A stretch of DNA of 64,000 nucleotides from CAYNHQ01 sp964397255 (lineage in GTDB: Bacteria > Bdellovibrionota_G > JALEGL01 > DATDPG01). Location: NCBI GenBank assembly GCA_964397255.1, contig CAYNHQ010000003.1, forward strand, positions 186,001 to 250,000, read 5' to 3'. A program made the translations under genes and the position numbers. Below, one piece after another: positions 45,851-54,360 of this stretch; the first letter of the stretch is position 1; each line of letters opens with the position of its first letter. The notes beneath the pieces are model-generated. The model saw only the letters and a program-made list of their open reading frames with translations. It was not told where the DNA came from and made no database searches.

Positions 45851-46930
45851 GTGCCCGATCCGATTCCCGAAAAATTGCTCGAGGCCCTTCCCGGCCTTCT
45901 TCCTTCTTTTGATCGAAATCGCCCCGATGTGTCCAAACTCGCTGGAGACGCCTCAAATCGCCAATATTTCCGAGTGGCGGTAAAAGACACGTCTTATGTG
46001 GCTATGAAATTGGCCGATATCGGTCCAAATTCTTTAGCAGAAGAGATTACGAAAACCTCACGAAAGATTACCGAACTTCCTTTCCTGGACGTTGCACGAT
46101 ATCTGAAGAAACGTGGCGTTCAGGTTCCTTCGATCATGGGTTATGACGAACCGCGGGGAGTGATCCTTTTAGAAGATTTTGGTGACCGCCTCCTCGTTGA
46201 TGCTGCAGCTCAGGCCAACGAAAACGACCAAGAGGTGCTTTACAAGCGAGCCCTTACGGAACTCGAAAAAATCGCTTGGATTGATCCCCATGCACCCCGT
46301 GATTCGATTGCATTTGCTCGGTCGTTCGACCGCGAATTGTACCACTGGGAATTTGTTCACTTCGTGGAATATGGTGTCGACAAACGACTCAAGAAACCGC
46401 CGATGGGAGGGGAGCGAGATCAATTGATCGCCGCCTTAGATCGTTTGATTGACGAATACCTCTCCTGGGATCAGGTGTTTTGCCATCGCGATTATCACAG
46501 CCGTAATTTGATCGTCCTCGAAAATTCAGACCGATTCGGTGTCATTGATTTCCAGGACGCGCTTTTAGCTCCACTATTTTATGATCTCGCTTCTCTCTTA
46601 CGAGATTCGTACATCACTCTGGGTAGTGCACTTTGCGACCGACTTGTCGAGGCCTATCGGCAGCAAATGAAGGGATATCATTTTCGTCTGACGGATTCCA
46701 AGGAAGCATTTCTCCGAGCTTTTGACATTATGGCTCTCCATCGAAATCTGAAAGCTGCGGGTCGATTTTGCTATATCGATGAAGTGAAAAGGAACCCCCG
46801 ATACCTAGCCGATGTTCCGCGCACGCTTACATATGTCGAGGAAACTCTCAAACGTCATTCCGACCTTCGCGATTTACGCGAACGACTTCTTCCTCATCTG
46901 GCCGAAATCTCAGAGGCATGCCGCCAATAA
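45851..46930 (+). CDS. amgK: Sugar kinase of the aminoglycoside phosphotransferase fold, AmgK-like
   Basis: The protein has 359 residues and a GTG start. GDASNRQYFRV (nucleotide loop) and VAMKLAD precede the ATP-binding lobe. LEDFGDRLL is the hinge. The catalytic loop is CHRDYHSRN (D214, N219), and IDFQD (D233) binds metal. AmgK phosphorylates MurNAc/GlcNAc at C1 in peptidoglycan recycling, with MurU next. The following gene is MurU-like and overlaps by 13 bases, which supports the assignment. Confidence 0.85.
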   Translation: MPDPIPEKLLEALPGLLPSFDRNRPDVSKLAGDASNRQYFRVAVKDTSYVAMKLADIGPNSLAEEITKTSRKITELPFLDVARYLKKRGVQVPSIMGYDEPRGVILLEDFGDRLLVDAAAQANENDQEVLYKRALTELEKIAWIDPHAPRDSIAFARSFDRELYHWEFVHFVEYGVDKRLKKPPMGGERDQLIAALDRLIDEYLSWDQVFCHRDYHSRNLIVLENSDRFGVIDFQDALLAPLFYDLASLLRDSYITLGSALCDRLVEAYRQQMKGYHFRLTDSKEAFLRAFDIMALHRNLKAAGRFCYIDEVKRNPRYLADVPRTLTYVEETLKRHSDLRDLRERLLPHLAEISEACRQ

Positions 46931-47658
46931 CACAAGCCATGCTTTTGGCGGCAGGCCTTTCGACGAGGATGAGGCCGCTGACCGATGACATTCCCAAGCC
47001 CCTCCTTCCCTTCTGGAATCATCGAATACTAGATTTGACTCTCACTTATCTTTCCTATTACGGCGTCAAATCGATCGCCGTGAATGTTCATCATGGACGT
47101 GATCAATTTCTTCCAGCACTTAAAGATATTCAAAACCTTCCCATCCGCCCATTTGATGAGAAAGTGATTCTTGGTACGGGCGGCGGAATTAAAAACATGC
47201 GCTCCTTTGTAAAAGGCGAGCATTTTCTTGTGACGAACTGCGATTTCTTAACTGACGTCGACCTTAAAAGCGCGATGAAATTTCATGAGGAGAAAAAGGC
47301 GGTAGCAACAATGGTCTTAATCGATCATCCCGATACAAAGAAATATGGTGCGATCGGAATTAACAAGGACGGAAAAATCGTGGAATTTCCTTACGGAGAG
47401 AAATTGGAGAACGCCGCCGAGCGAGGAATTTTTTCAGGGATTCATTTTTTTCATCGATCGATATTCACCTTCATGCCCAGTGCAAAGATTTTCGATATCA
47501 ACAAAGATGTTTATACGAAACTCATCTCTGGCGGAGAGAAAGTTTACGGCTACCTTGCGAAAAATGACTGGTATGATTTAGGCGAAATCGCCCTCTACGA
47601 AAAAGCTCAACTAGAACTTCGTCAAACCCCCTTTGAGTGGATGAAATCGCTTCGTTAG
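46918..47658 (+). CDS. murU: Nucleotidyltransferase, MurU-like
   Basis: The protein has 246 residues. The signature LAAGLSTRMRPLTDDIPKPLLPF binds the nucleotide. ILGTGGGIKN and FLVTNCDFLTDVDL (metal Asp) follow, and WYDLGEIALYEKA closes the fold. In Pseudomonas, MurU uridylylates MurNAc-1-phosphate made by AmgK, bypassing de novo UDP-MurNAc synthesis. Other substrates such as GlcNAc-1-P or mannose-1-P cannot be excluded. Confidence 0.84.
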   Translation: MPPITQAMLLAAGLSTRMRPLTDDIPKPLLPFWNHRILDLTLTYLSYYGVKSIAVNVHHGRDQFLPALKDIQNLPIRPFDEKVILGTGGGIKNMRSFVKGEHFLVTNCDFLTDVDLKSAMKFHEEKKAVATMVLIDHPDTKKYGAIGINKDGKIVEFPYGEKLENAAERGIFSGIHFFHRSIFTFMPSAKIFDINKDVYTKLISGGEKVYGYLAKNDWYDLGEIALYEKAQLELRQTPFEWMKSLR

Positions 47659-47660
47659 AC

Positions 47661-47888
47661 TTAGGTCAACAGCTTTGCGTCGGCAGGAGAGGAAATGTGT
47701 TGGCGCCGCTTCATCCGCAAAAAATTCTCCAAGGCGATCCTAGACGACATCCAGTGTCGCTTCCATTCGAATCGCGCGGAGTGGGGATCATCTTGCGCTT
47801 GGGCCGCACCAATGGGGAAATCCAGAATTTGAATTAAGCTCAAGAATGCAAGAGAAGATATTCCCCGCTTCCAGATGGTAGCTGCCAT
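47661..47888 (-). other. Convergent intergenic stretch with a doubtful 75-codon frame
   Basis: Between murU and the glutaredoxin gene there are 275 bases without a convincing gene. A 75-codon minus-strand frame starts with a signal-like hydrophobic segment ending AAQAQ, followed by a basic stretch (WKRHWMSSRIALENFLRMKRR). No ribosome site is clear, and I know no matching family. It may be a degenerate or repetitive element rather than a gene. Confidence 0.25.
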
Positions 47889-47933
47889 AGGCCTTTCAAC
47901 TACCAGAATTAGATGCGGCGTGTCAACGGCGCC

Positions 47934-48260
47934 TTAGCGGCCGAGAGCTTGGTCGACAAGCTTTTTGAGTTCGCCGTTGACGAAGAGTTCGCGCGTAATA
48001 TCGGCACCACCAATGAATTTCCCATCGATAAATACTTGAGGGGTCGTGGGCCAATTTGAATATTGCGTGAGCACGGGGCGAATGGCCGGATCGGCCAAAA
48101 TATCCATGGTTTCAAAAGGAACATTGAGGGCCTTGAAACACTCAATCGTCGCCGCCGAAAAACCGCAGCGCGGAGCTTCTTTGGTGCCTTTGGTAAACAG
48201 CATGATTTTGTTCGATTTCACTTTATCGTCGATTGTTTTTCGAATCATTTCAGTATCCAT
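47934..48260 (-). CDS. grxD: Monothiol glutaredoxin (Grx4 family)
   Basis: The protein has 108 residues. The active site is RCGFS (C32), with KGTKEAP before it and the WPTTPQVFIDGKFIGGADI glutathione-binding cis-Pro/GG region. Such proteins carry [2Fe-2S] clusters, usually with a BolA partner (none seen here). It is followed by an intergenic stretch. Confidence 0.95.
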   Translation of the reverse strand: MDTEMIRKTIDDKVKSNKIMLFTKGTKEAPRCGFSAATIECFKALNVPFETMDILADPAIRPVLTQYSNWPTTPQVFIDGKFIGGADITRELFVNGELKKLVDQALGR

Positions 48261-48263
48261 AAA

Positions 48264-49940
48264 TCACCTCGCGTCTGACTTTAATAGAAGAACATACGTA
48301 GAGGAAGAAATTTTCGGGATAAACTCCGCGCACTTCGGTTTAAGTTCCTTCTCCCACTTTTCCTGGGTCGTCAAAATCGCATCATAAGGTTCGAAAGCCT
48401 CCAGAGCACGCTTGCAACCCACTTTTACCACTCCTTGCATCTGGCCCATTTTCGCAGAAAACCAAGGTGTATTTGCATAGTGAGAAATGGCCGTGCAGTG
48501 ATGTGTACGCGATGGGATCAAGATATTTAGTCCAAACTCAATGTCTTCGGTTTCGAGAACAGGAACAATGCGGAGTGGCTTCTCCATTTGATTGAGCCGC
48601 GTCAAAAAATCCGCGGAGGCCGCATCAAGGTAAATTGGTTGCGGCGAGGGCAGTCGCGGGGGAAGCAAACGACCGGCATTTCGATAAAATAGGAATGTGT
48701 CTGGCGTCTGAAGAAGCAACAGTGCCACGGAGCCGGTGATAAAAAGTTGCCGCCTTTTTGCATCCGCCAAACGATGAAAAATCTCCTCTCCGGCCAAAAC
48801 GGTCACAATGACCGCGCACATATGAAAATAACCTCGAGAAAAGTGTAGAGGCTGAAGAGCGTGGTTTAAGAACCGATCATGAACTAGGAAAATGAGAATG
48901 ACAAAAAAGGACGCTCCAAAAAAAATGACCGTTCGATTTCGCGCAAAAAACGAACGCGCCCTGGGATGAAGGAGCAGAAAAATAGGCACGAAAAAAACGA
49001 ATCCCGTCATCGACAAAATACTGCTCAATTGAATCGAAAAGGGATGGGAGAAAAATTGTTCAACCACGGAAGCATGCTCGGCACTCAATTTTGACAACCC
49101 AACATTGTATGCCAACCCTACTGCGGAGGTGGCCACCACTCCTGCGAGAAACCGAGTAGCATCCCGTTCTGAATCAAACTTGAAATACAGATTGAGAATG
49201 GCGACCGAAAAGAAAATGGTCGACCAGAGAAGCGCCGTGAATGGATGGGTCCACCACAGCATGAACAAAATGAACACGGCCCAGGTGTAGCGACGGCGCA
49301 GATACGCGACAACCGCAGCGAAGGAAAGGAGATGATAAAAACTTTCTGTCGAAAGAAGAGGAAGGCGAGCAAGATGTGGAATCCAATAAAAGTAGCTTTG
49401 CTCCACGTAGAAGAACGCCGCGGAAAATTTTCCGAGCACATTTTCATAAATTTCCGGGAAACGATGCGGGCTAAGAAAGTCGTAATACATCGAATAGATC
49501 CAGCTCACCCCCCCGGAAACGGCGAGCCCCCATGCTAAGAAAAAACGCGATATGACAGATGCCGTGATCGTTGCAATCAAGAGTCCGAGCAACAGCATGC
49601 TGGCAGACGCATAAAAGTACCGCTGTATATTATCGACTTCTTCTATCGGAAGCCCGGTAACGCGACTCAGCGCCGCGAACAAATCCGTATAAAGATGCGT
49701 ATAGATGGCTCGAGGCGGAGTCGCCCAGGCAAAAGCGTTCGAATTAACCAACCAATGACCTTCCTCGACCATTTTTCGGGCGTTGCCCTGATAAATTACA
49801 TCGTCATAGGTGATGATTCCGCTCGGAATATAATTTGGCGGCGTACGTTGAATCCGGTCCATATCAAGGTACAAAAGGCCCAAGAGCGGCAGACAAAGCG
49901 GCAACCACCAAGATTTTTGAACAACGGAACGGATCTTCAT
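48264..49940 (-). CDS. Polytopic membrane protein, GT-C-like
   Basis: The protein has 558 residues with about twelve hydrophobic segments between residues 12 and 410. The early loop (IITYDDVIYQGNARKMVEEGHW) carries an acidic pair like GT-C enzymes. A second charged loop follows (SPHRFPEIYENVLGKFSAAF). A soluble C-terminal region of about 130 residues (VPVLETEDIEFGLNILIPSR) is probably outside. It overlaps the FG-GAP protein gene as ATGA, so the two may work together at the cell envelope. Confidence 0.7.
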   Translation of the reverse strand: MKIRSVVQKSWWLPLCLPLLGLLYLDMDRIQRTPPNYIPSGIITYDDVIYQGNARKMVEEGHWLVNSNAFAWATPPRAIYTHLYTDLFAALSRVTGLPIEEVDNIQRYFYASASMLLLGLLIATITASVISRFFLAWGLAVSGGVSWIYSMYYDFLSPHRFPEIYENVLGKFSAAFFYVEQSYFYWIPHLARLPLLSTESFYHLLSFAAVVAYLRRRYTWAVFILFMLWWTHPFTALLWSTIFFSVAILNLYFKFDSERDATRFLAGVVATSAVGLAYNVGLSKLSAEHASVVEQFFSHPFSIQLSSILSMTGFVFFVPIFLLLHPRARSFFARNRTVIFFGASFFVILIFLVHDRFLNHALQPLHFSRGYFHMCAVIVTVLAGEEIFHRLADAKRRQLFITGSVALLLLQTPDTFLFYRNAGRLLPPRLPSPQPIYLDAASADFLTRLNQMEKPLRIVPVLETEDIEFGLNILIPSRTHHCTAISHYANTPWFSAKMGQMQGVVKVGCKRALEAFEPYDAILTTQEKWEKELKPKCAEFIPKISSSTYVLLLKSDAR

Positions 49941-51400
49941 TGAAGAAGATTGCCCTGATTGATGAGAAACAGAATCGTACGATTCCCCGAGGAACGAGAA
50001 TCGTAAAGTACGATGTCGCTTCTCTTATCCCCATTGAGGTCTCCCACCGCCATGGAACGGGGCACAGTGAGCGGGATGGTCGTTGTAGGATATTCGCCAA
50101 AGAAGTCGTGGTTTCCCTTTTTTTGTAAAAGAATCGAGACACCCCTGCGATCCGAGGAATAGGCCACATCGGGGAGGCCGTCTCCATTAAAATCTCCGTC
50201 CAAAGTGGGAAGGATTCCATCCAGTTCGGCATCCGAAAGATTGAACCGATATGAGATTTCACGTCGCAGGACGGGCTCATCCAAGTTCATTCCTTTTTCA
50301 TTTCCTAGATAAAATGAAAACTGAATTTCAGCTGTCTTTCGAAGAAGTGCCCGAACAATCGCCCATGCATTGAAATGCGATGAGGCCACCACTAAATCGG
50401 TGAATCCATCCCGGTTGAAATCACTCACGATCGCGCCCCCGGCACGATTCCCTTCTGGTTTGAGTGGAATCCCTTTCTCCGGAATTTCTCCAGTCGACGT
50501 AGTGAGATAGAGCATGGTCTCCGCCGTCAATGAAGTGGTGGCCCCGGTAAATTTATTGACGACAAAATCAGTCCTTCCATCATGATTCAAATCGGCGGGA
50601 ACCGTTGCCGCGTATCCCTGGGCATCGTCCCGTTCTTCTTCCGTGAAACGTCGGAAATAATGAGTATGACCTGACGGAAAAATCGTCACTTCGTCCATCC
50701 ACGGAAAGAAAAGAAGCGGCGGCCCTTTGGGATCGAGGCTCCCCACGATAGCCTCGGGAAGCCACATCGTCCCGCGCACCCAAAACGGCAACTCAAGCGG
50801 GCGCTTGTGATCGCCGGAGTGATAATACGTGTGCGGAGAAATGAGAAGGTCATCCTTTTTTTGAAGTTTGTCTGCCGTAACATTCCACCGTGTGATTCCG
50901 CGGAAGGAAGGAACCAGTAGTTCGAGCTCTTTTTTTCCACTCTCCCCCGCGATGACAGGAGAAAAGAAAGTGACATCCCCAGCTTCCGGAGTAACAAAAG
51001 AAAAATCCATTTTCGAATGCCGTTTGGGATCCAAAGCCCAGCCTTCCTTGCCGCGAGTCCAGATTTCCAACTGGGAGGCTCTCACTAAAATGAGAAGGGG
51101 CTCGCCTTCCCGCTGTGCGAAGCCGTAAAAAATGGCATCCAAAGGGAGTGGGATTTCTGCATCCCGATAGGGCTCACTTTTGACTCTCCATATGGATAGG
51201 TGGCTGCTCCAATTCGGGTAGGTGCCTACTCTTTCGAGGGCTACCACAGCATCCCCTTCAGCGAAAACCGAAACGAGCTCAAGATGACGTAGGCGCCCGT
51301 TAAGTTTAACTTCGAAAGTCTTAAAAGGTTCCGAAGATTCCCCCCGAGAAGCGAGCAGAAGGAGGAACAAGAAGAGATTCTTGAAAGGGCGATTGGTCAC
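49937..51400 (-). CDS. Secreted FG-GAP/VCBS-repeat protein
   Basis: The protein has 487 residues from GTG 51400. This start is chosen because it begins a signal sequence (FKNLFLFLLLLASRGESS), whereas the longer frame overlaps the divergent deoC gene. At least four FG-GAP-like calcium repeats are seen in the second half (DLNHDGRTD, DFNRDGFTD, DFNGDGLPD and DLNGDKRSD). The first half has beta-rich segments that may complete a propeller. It is likely exported and calcium-binding. Confidence 0.75.
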   Translation of the reverse strand: MTNRPFKNLFLFLLLLASRGESSEPFKTFEVKLNGRLRHLELVSVFAEGDAVVALERVGTYPNWSSHLSIWRVKSEPYRDAEIPLPLDAIFYGFAQREGEPLLILVRASQLEIWTRGKEGWALDPKRHSKMDFSFVTPEAGDVTFFSPVIAGESGKKELELLVPSFRGITRWNVTADKLQKKDDLLISPHTYYHSGDHKRPLELPFWVRGTMWLPEAIVGSLDPKGPPLLFFPWMDEVTIFPSGHTHYFRRFTEEERDDAQGYAATVPADLNHDGRTDFVVNKFTGATTSLTAETMLYLTTSTGEIPEKGIPLKPEGNRAGGAIVSDFNRDGFTDLVVASSHFNAWAIVRALLRKTAEIQFSFYLGNEKGMNLDEPVLRREISYRFNLSDAELDGILPTLDGDFNGDGLPDVAYSSDRRGVSILLQKKGNHDFFGEYPTTTIPLTVPRSMAVGDLNGDKRSDIVLYDSRSSGNRTILFLINQGNLLQ

Positions 51401-51436
51401 GTGATAAAGCCGGGAGACTAAGAGTGAGCGGGGATA

Positions 51437-52336
51437 ATGTCCAACGATCCAGACCTGATTGAAACGATTACGGCGCGGGTAAAAGCGGCGCTGGCCCAAA
51501 AGTCGGCGCCGGAGCTCCCTCGAGGATACGTGGAAGGACAGGCCTGCAACGCGACAGCGGCGGAGTGTTCGGGCGACGGACTTTGCGCTTCACGCAAAGA
51601 TCAAACGATCCGAAAAATGATCGGTTTGGGAGCCGTCCGATTCGGCGCAGGGGGTGGGATTGAACGCCCCTCGCGGGATATCGCCCGACGGATCGATCAT
51701 ACCCTCTTAAAACCTGACGCTACACGCGAGGAGCTGGATAAGATTTGTGATGAGGCTCTTAAATACAACTTCGCTACGGTTTGTGTGAACTCCGTTAACC
51801 TCGCCTATGTCGCTAAGCGCCTGCGAGGAAGCGATGTAAAACCCATTGCGGTCGTCGGTTTTCCCCTTGGCGCGATGACGACAAGCGCGAAGGTCTATGA
51901 AACGGTGGAAGCCGTTCGAAACGGCGCGAAGGAGATTGACATGGTGATGAATGTCGGCGCGCTGAAATCGAAGGATTACCTGTGTGTATTGCAGGACATT
52001 CAAAAAGTGGTGGAAGCGACAAAGCCCCATAAAGTGAAAGTGATTCTTGAAACCTCGCTTCTCGACGAAGATCAGAAGATCGCCGCATGTGTCATCGCCA
52101 AAGCGGCCGGGGCTGCGTTTGTAAAAACTTCCACTGGTTTTGGACCGGGCGGCGCGACCGTCGATGACATCATGTTAATGCGGCGGGTAGTTGGTGAAGA
52201 CATGGAAGTTAAAGCCAGCGGAGGAATTCGGGATCGAAAAACCGCGCTGGCCATGATTGACGCCGGAGCTGATCGAATCGGGGCTTCAGCCAGTGTAGCA
52301 ATCATCCAGGGGAAACGTGGAGAGGGGACCTATTGA
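51437..52336 (+). CDS. deoC: Deoxyribose-phosphate aldolase with an 80-residue N-terminal extension
   Basis: The protein has 299 residues; typical DeoC enzymes have about 220. The aldolase core begins near residue 82 (ARRIDHTLLKPDAT), with Schiff-base lysine K230 (FVKTSTGFGPGGAT) and K259 in EVKASGGIRD. The extension starts with an amphipathic helix (DLIETITARVKAALAQK), then a linker with three cysteines at 37, 44 and 50 (CNATAAEC, GDGLC). It resembles encapsulation peptides of microcompartment enzymes, although no shell genes are in this window. It converts deoxyribose-5-P to glyceraldehyde-3-P and acetaldehyde. Confidence 0.93.
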   Translation: MSNDPDLIETITARVKAALAQKSAPELPRGYVEGQACNATAAECSGDGLCASRKDQTIRKMIGLGAVRFGAGGGIERPSRDIARRIDHTLLKPDATREELDKICDEALKYNFATVCVNSVNLAYVAKRLRGSDVKPIAVVGFPLGAMTTSAKVYETVEAVRNGAKEIDMVMNVGALKSKDYLCVLQDIQKVVEATKPHKVKVILETSLLDEDQKIAACVIAKAAGAAFVKTSTGFGPGGATVDDIMLMRRVVGEDMEVKASGGIRDRKTALAMIDAGADRIGASASVAIIQGKRGEGTY

Positions 52337-53172
52337 CGACCCTCTCCGCTAACTCCGTTTCAGGAAAAGGGACTCGCCAATATCATATTGGCGCTACACC
52401 TGGAGATTTGGCTGAGCGGATTATCCTTGTGGGAGATCCGGAACGAGCGATGAAAGTCGCGAAGCGATTCGATTCAACCCGCACGGAAAAGCGGCATCGT
52501 GAGTTTGTTCTCTTCACAGGCACTCATAAGAAACTTGAGCTTTCCGTTTTGGCCACAGGCATCGGCGAGGACAACACGGAAATCGCCGTGATCGAGGCTG
52601 TTCAAATCACCAAAAACCCGACCTTTATCCGCTGCGGAAGCTGCAGTTCGTTGCAGCCTGGGCCAAAATTGGGGGATCTGATTCTCTCCCGTGGTTCAGT
52701 CCGACTTGGAAACACATCATTATATTATGTATCGGAAGGCTACCCTGCGATTGCCGACAGCGATGTGCTTCTTGCCCTGGGTACGGCCTGCCAAACGCTT
52801 CACCTTCCCTTTCACGTGGGAATTACAGCCTGTGCTCCTGGATTTTACGGCGCGCAAGGACGGGAGCTCCCCGGATTTCCGCTTCGTGACCCCGAACTGC
52901 CGGAACGCTTGGCCAAAATGAATGTGCTTAATTTTGAAATGGAAACAGCGACTCTTTTTTCTCTGGCTTCGTTACGAGGTCTTCGGGCAGGGGCGATCTG
53001 CGCCGTATATGGAAATCGTCCCCGAGATGAATTCGCCGATGAACCGATGCGGGCAAAGGCGGAGGAGCACTGTATTGAAGCGACTCTCGAGGCATTTCAC
53101 CAACTGGCTCAAATGGACGAGGAGCAAAAGAGCGCTGGAACACCGCTATGGTTGCCGACAAATCGGAAGTGA
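52333..53172 (+). CDS. udp: Uridine phosphorylase-like nucleoside phosphorylase
   Basis: The protein has 279 residues. The TTG start overlaps the deoC stop (TTGA), with AGAGGGGA upstream. PNP/UDP-fold motifs include ILVGDPERAMKVA, ATGIGEDNTEIA, RCGSCSSL (phosphate and base loop) and NFEMETATLFSLA (ribose-binding Glu). It splits uridine or related nucleosides with phosphate. Its overlap with punA makes one salvage transcript. Confidence 0.85.
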   Translation: MTTLSANSVSGKGTRQYHIGATPGDLAERIILVGDPERAMKVAKRFDSTRTEKRHREFVLFTGTHKKLELSVLATGIGEDNTEIAVIEAVQITKNPTFIRCGSCSSLQPGPKLGDLILSRGSVRLGNTSLYYVSEGYPAIADSDVLLALGTACQTLHLPFHVGITACAPGFYGAQGRELPGFPLRDPELPERLAKMNVLNFEMETATLFSLASLRGLRAGAICAVYGNRPRDEFADEPMRAKAEEHCIEATLEAFHQLAQMDEEQKSAGTPLWLPTNRK

Positions 53173-53975
53173 TCGAGTCACTAAAGCAAAAGTTCGGAGA
53201 TTCTCCGCCCGATTTGGCCATGATTCTAGGTTCGGGATTGGGCGATTTCGCGAAGAATCTCGAGAATGCAAAGTCTCTTCCCTACAGTGATTTGAAAGGA
53301 TTTCCCCGAACTACCGTTCCCGGTCATGAAGGAATAATCCATGTCGGGAAAATCGGGAAACGCCGGGTGCTCACCTTTCAGGGAAGGTTTCACTACTTTG
53401 AAGGGCACCCCCTTTCAGTCGTGACTCTCCCCGTCCGCATGGCGGGAAAATGGGGAATACCGGCCCTTGTTGTGACCAACGCGGCGGGGACCACTAGAAC
53501 TGATTGGAAACCTGGCTCTCTAGCCCTGATTTCCGACCATATCAATGGAATGGGAGAAAATCCCCTTCGAGGGCCGAATCTAGATTCCCTCGGCCCACGG
53601 TTTTTCGATCTTGCCAACGCCTATGATCCCGCCTTCCGCATGCAGTTTAAGAAAATCGCCAGAAAATCGAAAATTCGGATCCATGAGGGAGTGTATATCG
53701 CCCTCTCTGGCCCAAGTTATGAGACACCGGCCGAGATTAAGATGTTTCGTCGCTGGGGAGCCGACTTGGTGGGAATGTCAACCGTACCGGAAGTGATTGT
53801 AGCTCGTCATCAAGGAATGCGTGTTTTAGGAATTTCATGTATTACAAATTGGGCGGCTGGCGTGAAAGGGAAGAATGCCCCTCGGATTACGCATGAAGAA
53901 GTGATGGAAATAACCCAGCGAGTGCGAAACGATTTCGCGCGATTTTTGAAACAATGGATCGAAGAATATGAATGA
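53148..53975 (+). CDS. punA: Purine nucleoside phosphorylase (PunA/PNP-I type)
   Basis: The protein has 275 residues. LGSGLGDFA, VPGHEGIIHVGKI, FQGRFHYFEGHP, VTNAAGTTR, SDHINGMGENPLRGPN and SGPSYETPAEIKMFRRWGAD (20 residues, base and phosphate site) are hallmarks of trimeric PNP. It phosphorolyses inosine and guanosine, making ribose-1-phosphate. It overlaps both neighbours (udp by 25 bases, cdd by 8). Confidence 0.95.
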   Translation: MVADKSEVIESLKQKFGDSPPDLAMILGSGLGDFAKNLENAKSLPYSDLKGFPRTTVPGHEGIIHVGKIGKRRVLTFQGRFHYFEGHPLSVVTLPVRMAGKWGIPALVVTNAAGTTRTDWKPGSLALISDHINGMGENPLRGPNLDSLGPRFFDLANAYDPAFRMQFKKIARKSKIRIHEGVYIALSGPSYETPAEIKMFRRWGADLVGMSTVPEVIVARHQGMRVLGISCITNWAAGVKGKNAPRITHEEVMEITQRVRNDFARFLKQWIEEYE

Positions 53976-54357
53976 AACCGACATCAAAAAACTGATCGAT
54001 CAGGCGATCGCTGTTCGAAAAAATGGATACTCTCCTTATTTTAAGATTTTTGTGGGCGCCGCGCTTCTGGACTCCAAGGGGAAAATCCATGTCGGGTGCA
54101 ACATGGAAAATGCTTCGGGTTCCGCCATGGTTTGCGCAGAATCCAATGCACTCGGAGCATTGCTCGCGGCAGGAGAAAAATCGATCAAGGCCCTCGCCGT
54201 TGTGGGGCTCGAAGATCGTCTTCTTTATCCCTGCGGCGTTTGCCGGCAAAAATTAGCGGAATTCAACCCCAATCTCGATATCTACGTCGCAAACACCAAA
54301 GGAAAATACGAACACCACAACCTCTCCGTCCTCCTCCCCCATATCGTAAAGATCTAA
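53968..54357 (+). CDS. cdd: Cytidine deaminase
   Basis: The protein has 129 residues, the size of homotetrameric deaminases. Zinc ligands are C56 (CAES, with E58 as catalytic proton shuttle) and C89/C92 (PCGVCRQ). NMENASGS binds ribose. It converts cytidine to uridine, feeding the phosphorylase upstream. It ends 3 bases from the convergent gene. Confidence 0.95.
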   Translation: MNETDIKKLIDQAIAVRKNGYSPYFKIFVGAALLDSKGKIHVGCNMENASGSAMVCAESNALGALLAAGEKSIKALAVVGLEDRLLYPCGVCRQKLAEFNPNLDIYVANTKGKYEHHNLSVLLPHIVKI

Positions 54358-54360
54358 GGG

